Source: Lujinxingiaceae bacterium
GTDB taxonomy: Bacteria > Myxococcota_A > Bradymonadia > Bradymonadales > Bradymonadaceae
Reading direction: 5' to 3'
Assembly (NCBI GenBank): GCA_013697635.1
Contig: JACCWM010000058.1
Coordinates: 80,617-144,616, forward strand
Length of the DNA stretch: 64,000 bases
The position numbers and the translations under genes were made by a program. How positions within the stretch are numbered: the first letter of the stretch is position 1; each line of letters begins with the position of its first letter. Under the pieces are notes generated by a model that saw nothing but the letters and a program-made list of their open reading frames with translations, was not told where the DNA came from and searched no databases. Of the stretch, positions 29,785 to 38,915 are shown piece after piece.

Positions 29785-30399
29785 ATGGCCAACGCAAACA
29801 TCGTAGAACTCACCACCTGCCTCGACGACGCTCTGGTCTACTGCCAGAAGCACCCTGAGCGCGAGCACGTGCAAGTCATGGCTCCTCGCCTGGCCAAGGC
29901 CAAGCGCGACCTGCTCGAGGGCATCGAGACCACCGACGCTCACTTCACCCACTGGCGAGACGAGGCGGGCTCCGACCGGCTGGCCTGGAAGCATCTGGCC
30001 AACCAGCTCGCCACGCTTCAGCGCCGCCTGGCCAGCGTCAACGCCGTCGGCTATCCCGATCAATATGTCATGTACTGGGACACGGAGCCCTTGCAGGCCG
30101 CGGTCGTCGCGATGGTGAGCTACCTTCGCGCGCGCACGGATCAGATAAGCTTTGCCCAGGAACAGATCGACAAGCTTGAGCGCCAGCTCGAGCGCTGCGA
30201 GGTCGACGATCAGGGCACGGACGCCGCTTTGCGCACCTACCGGCGCTACATTCAACTTCGAGCCGACGGCATCCGCGAGGCGGGCGACAACATCGGCGCA
30301 TTTCGCCGCCTGATGCGCCGCGAGTTGGGCACCGAACATGCGGAGTACAAGTCCATCCGTTGGCCCTTCTCGATCGCCTCCGACGACCACGTCCTCTAG
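29785..30399 (+). CDS. Alpha-helical cytoplasmic protein of unknown function
   Basis: 204 residues from ATG 29785, with AAGGA 9 bases upstream. The sequence is almost wholly helical and rich in Arg, Leu, Glu and Gln, with a likely coiled coil around residues 110-140 (RARTDQISFAQEQIDKLERQ). There is no signal peptide, transmembrane helix or metal motif. It starts MANANIVELTTCLDDALVYC and ends in WPFSIASDDHVL. No family recognised. It has its own predicted promoter and is followed 40 bases later by an SDR gene, which may be on the same transcript. Confidence 0.65.
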   Translation: MANANIVELTTCLDDALVYCQKHPEREHVQVMAPRLAKAKRDLLEGIETTDAHFTHWRDEAGSDRLAWKHLANQLATLQRRLASVNAVGYPDQYVMYWDTEPLQAAVVAMVSYLRARTDQISFAQEQIDKLERQLERCEVDDQGTDAALRTYRRYIQLRADGIREAGDNIGAFRRLMRRELGTEHAEYKSIRWPFSIASDDHVL

Positions 30400-30439
30400 G
30401 CCAGACCCAAACCACTACCGACACCTCTGGGGTGAGATC

Positions 30440-31159
30440 ATGCGCAACTGGACTCAAACGGTCGTCCTCGTCACCGGTGGCAGCCACGGCATCGGCCGCG
30501 CCACGGCTTTACTGCTGGCCGAACGCGGCGCCACGGTGTTTATCTGTGGGCGCTCAAAGCAGGCGCTTGACGAGACGGCCAGGCTTGCCGAGGAGCTCGC
30601 CGGCGAGCTCGTCGCGATTGTGGCCGACGTCACCGAGGAAGCGCAGGTCAAGGCGTTGCTCGAGGCCGTGGCATCGCTTCGTGGCCGTCTGGACGTTCTG
30701 ATCAACAACGCCGGGATGCTCGGCCCACGCACGCCGATCGAGGAGGTCAGCCTCAACGACTGGCAGCAAACCCTGGACGTCAACCTGAGCGGCACCTTTT
30801 TGGTGAGCCGCGAGTCGATTGGCTTGCTGCGACGCTCCGAGCAGGGCCTGGTGATCAACCTGTCGTCGAGCGTGGGCCGTCAAGGCCGTGCAAGCTGGGG
30901 TGCCTATTCGGTGGCCAAACACGGGGTGGAAGGGCTCACCGCGGTGCTGGCCGAGGAGCTTCAAGGTGATGGCATCTGCGTGGTCTCGGTCAACCCTGGC
31001 GGCACGGCCACGCGCATGAGGGCTGAGGCCTATCCCGACGAGGATCCCAAGACTTTGCCCTCGCCAGAGGCGATCGGCCAGACGCTGGTACGCCTGGCCG
31101 ATGAGCTGACACTCGAGCAAAGCGGCAGTCGCTTCGACAGCCGCACGTTGCTGCGCTAA
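30440..31159 (+). CDS. Short-chain dehydrogenase/reductase
   Basis: 239 residues of the classical SDR type. The cofactor loop VTGGSHGIGRA (TGxxxGIG), LINNAGMLGP (NNAG), NLSSSVGRQG (catalytic Ser) and YSVAKHG (YxxxK) are all intact. The residue pattern after strand 2 (CGRSKQ) favours NADP(H). The substrate is not predictable. ATG 30440 is preceded by GGGGTGAG; the longer upstream frame overlaps the previous gene and is not family-like. The stop lies 3 bases from the convergent MoeB-like stop. Confidence 0.92.
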   Translation: MRNWTQTVVLVTGGSHGIGRATALLLAERGATVFICGRSKQALDETARLAEELAGELVAIVADVTEEAQVKALLEAVASLRGRLDVLINNAGMLGPRTPIEEVSLNDWQQTLDVNLSGTFLVSRESIGLLRRSEQGLVINLSSSVGRQGRASWGAYSVAKHGVEGLTAVLAEELQGDGICVVSVNPGGTATRMRAEAYPDEDPKTLPSPEAIGQTLVRLADELTLEQSGSRFDSRTLLR

Positions 31160-31162
31160 ATT

Positions 31163-32323
31163 TCAGCCCACGTTGCAAAAGAGCTGATAGTCGATAAAGC
31201 CTGTAAACTCGGCGCCGTCACGGCAAACCGAGCACTCGGGATCGCGGCGAAGCTTGAGCTCGCGAAACTGGCTGTTGAGCCCGTCAAAGGTCAAGAGCCG
31301 GCCCTTGAGCGGCTCACCGATGCCGACGATGAGCTTGACGACCTCGATCGCTTGCAGCAGGCCAATGATCCCGGGCAGCACGCCCAAGACGCCGGCCTCC
31401 TGGCAGCTCGGTGCAAGCTCGGGCGGCGGGGGCTCGGGATACAGGCAGCGATAGCAGGGGCCGTCGTGGGGCACAAACGAGGTGACCTGGCCGTCAAAGC
31501 GGTAGACCGAGCCGTGCACATTGGGGATGTCCAGATGCACGCAGGCATCGTTGACCAGATAGCGTGTGGCGAAGTTGTCGCCGCCGTCGACGACGATGTC
31601 CCAGCCCTCGAAGATCTCGAGCACGTTGTCACTATTGAGCCAAGTCTCATAGGCGACGACCTCCACATCGGGGTTGAGGGCCTTGAGCGTCTGGCGAGCG
31701 GACTCGACCTTGGAGGTGCCGACGCGATCGTCGGTGTGCAAGATCTGGCGTTGCAGGTTGGAGCGGTCGACGACGTCGCTGTCGATGATACCGATTTTGC
31801 CCACGCCGGCTGCAGCAAGATAAAGCGCAGCAGGGCTGCCTAGACCGCCCGCGCCCAGCATCAGGACCTTGGCATCGAGCAGCTTGCGCTGACCCGTCTC
31901 ACCGACCTCGGGGATGATCAAGTGGCGGCTGTAGCGGCTGAGCTGATCCTGGCTGAGCGCCTTGGGGATGTGCACCTTGTGGCCGCCGCTCTTCCACGCG
32001 CCGAAGCCGCCAGCCATCGACTTGACGTCGCTGTAGCCAAGATCTTGGAGCGACTTGGCGGCCAGCGCCGAGCGTGTGCCGCCAGCACAGTAAAGCACGA
32101 TCGGGGTGTCGCGCTCGGCGACCATGCCCTCGATCTTCAGATCGAGCATGCCGCGTGGCACGAACTGCGCGCCCTGGATATGACCGTCGACGAACTCGTC
32201 GCGCTCGCGCACATCGATCAAGGTCAGTGGCGTGCCGCCTTTGAGCAAGGCGTGGACGGTCTCGACGTCGGTTTCTTGAATCTCGGACTTAACGCGCTCA
32301 ATCAATTCACTAAAGCTTGCCAC
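31163..32323 (-). CDS. Rhodanese-MoeB/ThiF fusion, sulfur-carrier adenylyltransferase
   Basis: 386 residues. An N-terminal rhodanese domain (about 20-115) carries the active-site loop YCAGGTRS with Cys79. The MoeB/ThiF/E1-like domain follows: SRYSRHLIIPEVGETGQRKL, the ATP loop LGAGGLGSPAALYLAAAGVG, NLQRQILH and GDNFATRYLVND. Two CxxC pairs (YRC and SVC) bind structural zinc. Such enzymes activate the C-terminal glycine of MoaD/ThiS-like carriers; the rhodanese would donate the sulfur. The rhodanese is usually C-terminal (MoeZ/Uba4), so the order is inverted here. The start is GTG with AGGAG 7 bases upstream. Confidence 0.92.
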   Translation of the reverse strand: MASFSELIERVKSEIQETDVETVHALLKGGTPLTLIDVRERDEFVDGHIQGAQFVPRGMLDLKIEGMVAERDTPIVLYCAGGTRSALAAKSLQDLGYSDVKSMAGGFGAWKSGGHKVHIPKALSQDQLSRYSRHLIIPEVGETGQRKLLDAKVLMLGAGGLGSPAALYLAAAGVGKIGIIDSDVVDRSNLQRQILHTDDRVGTSKVESARQTLKALNPDVEVVAYETWLNSDNVLEIFEGWDIVVDGGDNFATRYLVNDACVHLDIPNVHGSVYRFDGQVTSFVPHDGPCYRCLYPEPPPPELAPSCQEAGVLGVLPGIIGLLQAIEVVKLIVGIGEPLKGRLLTFDGLNSQFRELKLRRDPECSVCRDGAEFTGFIDYQLFCNVG

Positions 32324-32443
32324 AAATCACTCCTGTACATTCTTGGGGTTGGACCGCGCTCGAAAGCGTGACGCGCTCTTAAAACCAGCACGGCCTGTGG
32401 TTTATTCATACTCGGATGGTGGGAATTGTTCAAGCGCACCTGC

Positions 32444-32488
32444 CACCGAAAACGCCTGCACCGAAAACGCCTGCACCGAAAACGCCTA
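32444..32488. repeat. Three tandem 15-bp repeats at the end of the HEAT-repeat gene
   Basis: CACCGAAAACGCCTG occurs three times head to tail, with one change in the last copy that forms part of the stop codon of the leftward gene at 32486. The 15-bp unit keeps frame; read on the minus strand past the stop it would encode GVFGA-type repeats. The 162-base gap to the next gene contains little else apart from a weak hairpin near 32381-32401. Confidence 0.8.
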
Positions 32489-35281
32489 GGGTTCCTCGGC
32501 CTCGTCGAGTGACTCGATCAAGGATTCGATATCTTCTCCGGCATCGCGAATATTGATGCGATTTCGCACGGTGCCGATCGTCTCGAGCAGCTGGTCGCGA
32601 AGCTCGGCTGGGGCCTTGGTCGACCAAGCCTGCAACAAGTTGACGACTTGCTCGTCGGCATAAAAGCTCAGAGACCGAAGCGCGATCTGACGGCGCTCAA
32701 TCTCGGGCTCGTTTTGCAAGACATCCATGAGCACGTCGATTCCAACCTCGCTGCGTCGATGACCGAGGGCCATCAGCCCGTTGCGGTAGAGCACCTCTTG
32801 TTGTTCATCGGTCAAATCACCGATGCGATTCAAATCTTCGTTGACCAGGGCCAGCAACAGCGCCTCTCCGGTGGGCGACCGGTCCAGGCCAAGCAGATCG
32901 ACGAGCTGGCGGCGCGCGGCATAGGGCGTCGTCTCGCTTCGCAGAAGGGTATCGACCAGGCCAGGATCGAGCGCACGATCGGCGCGTCTGAGCGCGCGCA
33001 TGGCAATGATCGCGCGCTGGGTGCGAATCTGTGTTGCGACCACTTCAGCCAGATAAGCCGCCGCCTCCGGGCGCTCACGCAGCGCAAGCATGCCGTAGGC
33101 ATTGTGCAGACCCTGACTCCAGGTCTCGACGCGCGCATAATCGATAACCGCCGCAACGCTTTGCTCGGCATCATCGCGCACAGCGAGGCCGCTGACCGCG
33201 GCGATTCGCACATCGGGTGAGGAATCCTGCAGTGCGCTCTCGAGCGCAAGGCGCGCTTCCTCATCAGGATAGTGAGCGAGGGCTTCGGCGGCGGTGCGCC
33301 GAACCAGGGGATCGCGACGACCGGCAAGCAACTCGGCCAAGAAAGGCATCGCGCCGGGGCTGCGGAAATAACCCAGCGAACGAATCGCCGCGAGCATGTG
33401 GCCGCGCGAGGGAGCGCTTTGGACGATGTCGATGAGCAACTGGCTGCCCTCGATCTGGCGGTCCTCGCGCACGCTGATGCGCCGGCCCATGGTATCGAGC
33501 ACCATCAAGGCATCGTAGGTCGTCGCCGGGTCGCTCGAGGCGTGTGCTCTGGCCAGCACGCTGGGCACGATCGCATCGCCGCCGTTTGCGACTGCGCGCA
33601 CGCGCTCACGGCGGGTGAAGTCGCCTCCTTTGCCAAGATCGGCGACCAGCGTCGCGATCTGATCGGGAGTCCCGATGCGCCCAACCAGGCGAATCGTGTC
33701 GACATGCTTGCGCTCGGAGATCTCGTCTGCCTTCAGTATCGCGAGCAGGCCGCCAACGGAGGCTGCCCCGTGAACGGCCATCGTGCGCATGATCGCGCGA
33801 TACTCCGGGGCATCGGTCGAGACGACCTCGAAGGCCGCGACCAAAACGGCGACCGCACTCTCCGTTGGCAACTGGCCCAGCAATGGAATGACGCGCACGC
33901 GCCGCTCCGCGGGGCCATCGATGATGGCCTGGCGTATCGTGGCCAATGCTTCGTCGGGAATCAAACTCATGAGCATGCCCAGCCGCTCGCGTTTGCGCGC
34001 ATCAGGCTCTGAGGCAATGCGCTCGAGCAGATTCTGAGCGCTCTCGCCCGCGCTCGGCGCATCGAGCACCGAGTGTGGCGTGATCTCGGCAATCGCGATT
34101 GCCTGACGTGTATCGGGCAAACCGCGCTGCGGGCGTACGCTGCCTGGGCGGCCATCGAGGAGCATCACCGTCATGCAGCGCGTTTTCACCGGTTCGGGCA
34201 AGGACACGTAAAAGCCGCCAGTCTCAATCAAGTCACTGAATTCAGCAGCGGGCAGATCGACCACGTAGCGCGATAAGTCCGAGAACGAGACCAATATTTG
34301 GGTTGGTCGGCCATGCTCTCGAGACTGGCGGGCGCTGCCGCCGTGGCCGGGGAAAATCCTAAAGCCTTGCAGCGCCACAAGCTCGTTGATGCTGGCCGTG
34401 ACGTACTCGCCGCGGCCGAGGCCCTGGCCACCGGCGACCCAGACCGTGGACAAATCGAGATCCCCAAGCGTCAGCGGGCGAATGGCCACGCTCGTGCCAG
34501 CTGCGCCCCGGAAATCACTGGTCGCCCAGGCCCAGCTGTAGATGCTCGAGAGAAAGGGCGCCTGAAAGCGCGTTTCGGGCAATCTGGCGGTGAGTCTGGT
34601 CGCATTCTCGAGCAAGACCTCAACCTTTGCTTGAGGTGTGAAGCGCTGGCGCTCGACGTCGTAAACCTCGAGCGCGCGATCCTCGCCATCGGCCAGACCG
34701 CAAAACTGAACCGTGGTTGCAGCGTCGGCACGAATGAGCTGTGGCGGCTTGGCCTGGCGGTCAATGTGCAGGCGAGCGCCGCCATCGAGCTCGGTGAATT
34801 CGCCCTTGGCAAGCAAGGTGCAGGTCCAGCCACTGCGCGATGCCGTGGGACGCAAAAGCCAGGCGACTTGCAAGGTCGCCATGTCAGGCGGCGCGCCTTC
34901 GTCAACGGAGGATTTGGCCTCGAACAAAAGCAGGTGCGCGTCGCGGCCGATGGAGTCGACGCTGATGCGGTAGTTGTAGTAGCGCATGCCCGCATAGGGC
35001 GGCAGGGTGGCAAGGCACAAGCGTGTCGCGGCAACGTCGTCGCTTACCGCTCGAAGAGTCCACGCATCGCGCTGGCCGTCGTCGGATCTTGAAAGACTGA
35101 CGGTCACCGGTGCTCGTCCGCGCGCAATGGTGACGAGCTGCTCGTAGCGCACCGTGTCGCCATGATCGGTGCCAGGCGCGTAGGCAGTCTCCTGGGAATG
35201 CGCCGTGGCGAAGCCAAGCGAGAAAACCAGCGCGGCTTCAATGGCAATCAACCGACGCGCCATGCGTGAGGGCTGGCTCAT
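32486..35281 (-). CDS. Exported HEAT-repeat protein
   Basis: 931 residues. A signal peptide ([21 protein letters not shown]) is followed by about 370 residues of beta-rich sequence without an assigned family, including [20 protein letters not shown]. From about residue 420 the sequence becomes a helical array of HEAT/PBS-lyase-like repeats, e.g. [20 protein letters not shown] and [20 protein letters not shown]. These make a solenoid for protein-protein contacts in the periplasm. The acidic C-terminus ends [19 protein letters not shown] 35281 has GGAG 7 bases upstream and overlaps the NUDIX stop (ATGA), so translation is coupled. Confidence 0.8.
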   Translation of the reverse strand: MSQPSRMARRLIAIEAALVFSLGFATAHSQETAYAPGTDHGDTVRYEQLVTIARGRAPVTVSLSRSDDGQRDAWTLRAVSDDVAATRLCLATLPPYAGMRYYNYRISVDSIGRDAHLLLFEAKSSVDEGAPPDMATLQVAWLLRPTASRSGWTCTLLAKGEFTELDGGARLHIDRQAKPPQLIRADAATTVQFCGLADGEDRALEVYDVERQRFTPQAKVEVLLENATRLTARLPETRFQAPFLSSIYSWAWATSDFRGAAGTSVAIRPLTLGDLDLSTVWVAGGQGLGRGEYVTASINELVALQGFRIFPGHGGSARQSREHGRPTQILVSFSDLSRYVVDLPAAEFSDLIETGGFYVSLPEPVKTRCMTVMLLDGRPGSVRPQRGLPDTRQAIAIAEITPHSVLDAPSAGESAQNLLERIASEPDARKRERLGMLMSLIPDEALATIRQAIIDGPAERRVRVIPLLGQLPTESAVAVLVAAFEVVSTDAPEYRAIMRTMAVHGAASVGGLLAILKADEISERKHVDTIRLVGRIGTPDQIATLVADLGKGGDFTRRERVRAVANGGDAIVPSVLARAHASSDPATTYDALMVLDTMGRRISVREDRQIEGSQLLIDIVQSAPSRGHMLAAIRSLGYFRSPGAMPFLAELLAGRRDPLVRRTAAEALAHYPDEEARLALESALQDSSPDVRIAAVSGLAVRDDAEQSVAAVIDYARVETWSQGLHNAYGMLALRERPEAAAYLAEVVATQIRTQRAIIAMRALRRADRALDPGLVDTLLRSETTPYAARRQLVDLLGLDRSPTGEALLLALVNEDLNRIGDLTDEQQEVLYRNGLMALGHRRSEVGIDVLMDVLQNEPEIERRQIALRSLSFYADEQVVNLLQAWSTKAPAELRDQLLETIGTVRNRINIRDAGEDIESLIESLDEAEEP

Positions 35282-35733
35282 GCGCACGCTCCTCGATTGG
35301 CGAGCATCTCGGCGGGCGATGGTCGCTGCCCGCTGGCTCTAAACCTCAAGTAGTGCTTCAGAATTGTGGCGTGGTCAAAGCACAGCACGGCTGGAAGCGC
35401 GTCGAGCGCAAAGAGTTCGGCGCGCAGCGCGTCGTCGGCGCCCTGAGGCTGGCCCTCGGCCTCGGCCACAAATACCGTCGACATCGTGTGTTGGCGGGGA
35501 TCGCGACTTGGATCCGAATAAACATAAAGTAAGTCTTTAAGTTTGATGTCGAGACCGGTCTCCTCTTTGGCCTCTCGAACGGCCGCCTCTTCAACGGGCT
35601 CACCGTAGTCGACGAAGCCGCCTGGAATGGCCCAGCCGCGTGGCTCGTTTTTTCGCTCGATGAGTACGATGCACCCGGCCACTTCGATGATGACATCGAC
35701 TGTGGGCGCGGGGTTTCGGTAGGTCTTGCTCAA
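35278..35733 (-). CDS. NUDIX hydrolase
   Basis: The NUDIX box is complete: [20 protein letters not shown] followed by ETGLDI. The preceding [19 protein letters not shown] is close to the ADP-ribose/ADP-sugar-type or 8-oxo-nucleotide hydrolases of this size. TTG 35733 ([13 protein letters not shown] after the start) has GGAG 5 bases upstream; a TTG at 35751 is less likely. It hydrolyses a nucleoside diphosphate linked to another moiety. It is first in the unit with the HEAT protein, although no functional link is evident. Confidence 0.9.
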   Translation of the reverse strand: MSKTYRNPAPTVDVIIEVAGCIVLIERKNEPRGWAIPGGFVDYGEPVEEAAVREAKEETGLDIKLKDLLYVYSDPSRDPRQHTMSTVFVAEAEGQPQGADDALRAELFALDALPAVLCFDHATILKHYLRFRASGQRPSPAEMLANRGACA

Positions 35734-35885
35734 TGTGGCTCCGGTGCACAACGTGCGAGGAATGGGAACGGTGGCGCGTCCTGAAATTTTGACACCCGCG
35801 CGTGGTGCTCATAGGGTCTTCGATGAAGCAGCCAGGGGCAATTGCCCCATCAGCGACAACGAATTTTTCATTGTACACGCGGATC

Positions 35886-36521
35886 ATGGAACCACTAACG
35901 GCACACAATCGACGCATCATTTTGGCAAGCGGCTCACCGCGTCGCCTGGAGCTGGCGCGACGTATCGGCCTTGAGCCGCACGTCATGGTCAGCCATGTCC
36001 CCGAGATCAAAGGGGCACACGAGACACCCCAGGAGTATACGCGTCGGCTGGCCATACTCAAGGCTCAGGACGTCGCCCAAAAGCTCATCGACAGCTCGGA
36101 GCCGGCCGATTGGATTCTGGCCGCGGATACGATCGTCGTCTTTGAGGGCGATGTGCTCGAGAAACCTGTGGACTTTGAGGATGCCTGTCGCATGCTCGGG
36201 CGGCTCTCCGGCCAATCGCACACTGTGATCACGAGTTTTTGTTGGATGTCGCGGCGCACCCGTGAAGGCCAAGAAAATTTGCACGCAATTTGCTCGGTCG
36301 AGGCTCGCGTGCACTTTCGTGAGCTCGACGAAGCCATGATCCAGCGCTATGTCGCCAGCGGCGAGCCGATGGACAAGGCCGGGGCTTATGGCATTCAGGA
36401 TGTGGGAAGCACGATCGTGCGCCACATCGAGGGAAGCTACTTCTGCGTCGTTGGCCTGCCGGTCTGCGAGGTTATCGAGACGCTCCAGGATCTCGGCGGC
36501 CTGGTCGACTATCCGTTTTGA
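35886..36521 (+). CDS. maf: Maf-family nucleoside triphosphate pyrophosphatase
   Basis: 211 residues. The N-terminal signature ILASGSPRRLELARRIGLEP matches Maf, followed by ILAADTIVVFEGDVLEKP and CRMLGRLSGQSHTV. The C-terminal block DKAGAYGIQDVGSTIV and VVGLPVCEV is also diagnostic. Maf enzymes hydrolyse dTTP/UTP or modified nucleotides to monophosphates and are linked to division arrest. The gene leads a rightward run maf-yggS-proC-divIVA. A longer upstream frame exists but lacks family similarity. Confidence 0.95.
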   Translation: MEPLTAHNRRIILASGSPRRLELARRIGLEPHVMVSHVPEIKGAHETPQEYTRRLAILKAQDVAQKLIDSSEPADWILAADTIVVFEGDVLEKPVDFEDACRMLGRLSGQSHTVITSFCWMSRRTREGQENLHAICSVEARVHFRELDEAMIQRYVASGEPMDKAGAYGIQDVGSTIVRHIEGSYFCVVGLPVCEVIETLQDLGGLVDYPF

Positions 36522-36535
36522 CAGACCAGGTAAGC

Positions 36536-37258
36536 ATGCAAAACCCCATTATGACCGGCTACGACCCCCAGAGATTGCACGAAGCGCTCTTGCGGGTTCG
36601 ACGCACCATCAGCGAGGCCTGCGAGCGGGCAGGGCGCGCGCCCGGTGAGGTGCGCCTGGTCGCCGTGAGCAAGACCCATCCCGTCGAGGCGATCGCGATC
36701 CTCTATGAATTGGGCGTTCGCGACTTCGGCGAATCCTACGTGCAGGAGCTCGTCGACAAGGTCGGGCGGCTGCCAAACGATATTCGCTGGCACTTCATCG
36801 GTGGCTTGCAATCAAACAAGGCCCGTTTCTTGGGCAATGAGATATCCCTGTTACACTCGGTGGACCGAACGAGCCTGATCGAGGCACTGCAGCGACGCAG
36901 CGAGCAACCCATGGACATACTCTTGCAAGTCAACGTGGCCGCCGAAGCGACCAAGGGCGGCACCTCGCCCGATCAGCTCGTGGCGCTCTACGACTGCGCC
37001 CGTAGCCAATCGAAGCTCACGGTGCGCGGCCTGATGACGATGGCGCCTTATTGCGACGATCCTGAGAGCAGCCGCGGGCACTTTCGTGTGCTGCGTGCTT
37101 TGTTGGACGAGCTGCGGACCCATGCTGGCGAGGGTGTGGCGAGCGCGTTGAGCGAGCTTTCGATGGGCATGAGTGACGACTTTGCGGTGGCCATCGAGGA
37201 GGGCGCAACGCTGGTTCGCGTCGGCACCGCTCTCTTTGGCGATCGGCAAAGTGACTGA
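36536..37258 (+). CDS. yggS: PLP homeostasis protein, YggS/PROSC family
   Basis: 240 residues. It has the YggS hallmarks VRLVAVSKTHPVEAIAILYE (PLP-binding Lys in SK), FGESYVQELVDK, WHFIGGLQSNKARFL and LSMGMSDDFAVAIEEGATLV. The single-domain alanine-racemase-fold protein binds PLP without known catalysis and balances vitamin B6 and amino-acid pools. ATG 36536 follows AGGTAAG. It sits 14 bases after maf and 13 bases before proC, the widespread yggS-proC pairing. Confidence 0.95.
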   Translation: MQNPIMTGYDPQRLHEALLRVRRTISEACERAGRAPGEVRLVAVSKTHPVEAIAILYELGVRDFGESYVQELVDKVGRLPNDIRWHFIGGLQSNKARFLGNEISLLHSVDRTSLIEALQRRSEQPMDILLQVNVAAEATKGGTSPDQLVALYDCARSQSKLTVRGLMTMAPYCDDPESSRGHFRVLRALLDELRTHAGEGVASALSELSMGMSDDFAVAIEEGATLVRVGTALFGDRQSD

Positions 37259-37271
37259 GGAGCAGCGGCTT

Positions 37272-38123
37272 ATGGACCAACGACTCAAAGACTATCTGGT
37301 GATCCTCATTGGCTGTGGCCAGATGGGCCGCGCACTTGCCGAAGGGCTTATCGACAGCGCTGCCATTGAGCCTGCACGTCTGGTCTGTCTCGATGCCGCC
37401 GAGAAAAAGGCTCAGGCGCTTGCCGACGATCTCAACGCTCGCGAGGACATCCCCGAGGTCGAGCTCGACGAGAGCGGCCAGCCTTTTCGGCGGCTGCGTC
37501 TGTACATCGTCGCGGTCAAGCCCGGCGACGTTCGCGCCGTTCTCGAGTCCAGGAGCGACAGCTTCACCGACGAGGACACGATCGTCTCGGTGGCCGCCGG
37601 CGTGCCGATCTCAGTGATAAGACGCGCGGCCGGCCCGTTTCCAGGGGTAGCGCGCGCCATGCCCAATACGCCGGCGCTCATTGGCGCCGGCGTCACGGGC
37701 GTGATGGGTGATGGCACCATCGACATGGAGGCGGTCAATGCCGTCTTTGAGGCCGTCGGACGGGTCGTGCGCATTCGCCACGAAGCGCATTTTCATGCGG
37801 TCACAGCGCTCAGCGGCAGTGGGCCGGCCTACATCTTTACCGCGATCGAGGCCATGGCCGACGGCGGCGTGCTCATGGGACTTGACCGCGCCACGGCGAT
37901 CGAGCTGGCCAGCGGTGCCATCGAGGGCGCAGCGCGCCTGGTCCAGGCACAGGATTTCGTGCACACCGCCGAGCTCAAAGACCGCGTGGCCAGCCCCGGC
38001 GGCACCACGATCGCCGCGCTCGCGGCGCTCGAGCAACATGGCTTTCGCCACGCCTTGATTCGCGCCGTGGAGGCCGCCGCCGTGCGCAGCAAGCAAATGA
38101 CCGAAGATTTCGAGAGTTCCTGA
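37272..38123 (+). CDS. proC: Pyrroline-5-carboxylate reductase
   Basis: 283 residues. The NAD(P) motif is ILIGCGQMGRALAEGL; VAVKPGDV, ARAMPNTPALIGAGVTG and the C-terminal signature TALSGSGPAYIFTAIEAMADG with SPGGTTIAALAALEQ are all canonical. The enzyme performs the last step of proline synthesis. The ATG is only 13 bases after yggS, with GGAGCAGCGG upstream, so the two are co-transcribed. Confidence 0.97.
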   Translation: MDQRLKDYLVILIGCGQMGRALAEGLIDSAAIEPARLVCLDAAEKKAQALADDLNAREDIPEVELDESGQPFRRLRLYIVAVKPGDVRAVLESRSDSFTDEDTIVSVAAGVPISVIRRAAGPFPGVARAMPNTPALIGAGVTGVMGDGTIDMEAVNAVFEAVGRVVRIRHEAHFHAVTALSGSGPAYIFTAIEAMADGGVLMGLDRATAIELASGAIEGAARLVQAQDFVHTAELKDRVASPGGTTIAALAALEQHGFRHALIRAVEAAAVRSKQMTEDFESS

Positions 38124-38204
38124 ACAAAAGAAGTGATCGCCACGATGGCGATCTTGGGCGCCCATGACACATTTTCCAATGCCTGCAGTCACGGAGAAGA
38201 CACG

Positions 38205-38819
38205 ATGTTCAAATTCAGCGCAGATGATATTGCCAGCCAGTCCTTCGAAACACGCTTTCGCGGCTATGACACGCGCCAGGTCGAGGAGTTTTTGACCAGC
38301 ATCGCCCGCGAGTGGGACCACGTCGTCGACGAGTTCAAGCGTATGCAGATCGAGGTCGACACGCAGTCCAAGGAGCTTCGCGACTACCGCCGCCGCGAGC
38401 GCAGTCTGGTCGAGGCTCTCGAGATGGCCAAGCAGGTCGCCGATGAGATTCGACATCAGGCCGACCGCGACGCCGAGCTCGTGATCGCCCAGACCGAGAT
38501 CAAGGCCGAGAAAATACTGGCCCAGGCCGAACGGCGTCTGGCCGGCGTGCGCACCGAGCTCTTCGAGATGCAGCAGCAGCGCGCGCGCTTCGAGATCGAG
38601 TTGCGCAGCACGCTCGAGGGCCACCTCAAGTTGATGGAGCTGATGGGCGCGCGCAGCACCGGTGAATTGCATCCCATGCCTCCGGTACCTAAAGCAGCGC
38701 CATCGATTCGCAACACGGACAGCCAGCTCGTTGACGATGCCGACATCGAAGACGCGGACTTCGAGGGCCAGGGCGGCACCCTTCAAAGCTTTCACAACGA
38801 CCAGCAAGCCGAGCACTGA
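38205..38819 (+). CDS. divIVA: DivIVA-domain protein
   Basis: 204 residues. The N-terminal lipid-binding domain reads FETRFRGYDTRQVEEFLTSI (the DivIVA RGY-x3-VD-x-FL pattern). A long coiled coil follows (about 45-150), rich in Glu/Gln/Arg, and then an acidic tail. DivIVA proteins bind negatively curved membrane and recruit polarity, division or growth factors. Its place downstream of yggS-proC is the conserved arrangement in many bacteria. ATG 38205 has CGGAGAAG upstream; the longer frame is unlikely. A terminator follows. Confidence 0.9.
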   Translation: MFKFSADDIASQSFETRFRGYDTRQVEEFLTSIAREWDHVVDEFKRMQIEVDTQSKELRDYRRRERSLVEALEMAKQVADEIRHQADRDAELVIAQTEIKAEKILAQAERRLAGVRTELFEMQQQRARFEIELRSTLEGHLKLMELMGARSTGELHPMPPVPKAAPSIRNTDSQLVDDADIEDADFEGQGGTLQSFHNDQQAEH

Positions 38820-38839
38820 GCGCACATTGAACCCATGAA

Positions 38840-38878
38840 AAAGCCGGGCCTTCACAAACACTGTGAGGGCCCGGCTTT
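38840..38878. terminator. Bidirectional rho-independent terminator
   Basis: A 17-bp stem (AAAGCCGGGCCTTCACA with its partner, one G-T wobble) has a 5-base loop. Flanking A and T tracts allow use in both directions, serving divIVA from the left and the Cys-rich array gene from the right. Confidence 0.92.
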
Positions 38879-38915
38879 GTCGTTCTAGCGCCTGGTCAAG
38901 GCGCGCATGGACGGC

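Noticed and set aside
32430..32627. Short minus-strand frame with [15 protein letters not shown] at its end
   Set aside because: It results from reading the 15-bp tandem repeat in a frame other than the HEAT-repeat gene; nothing else supports it.
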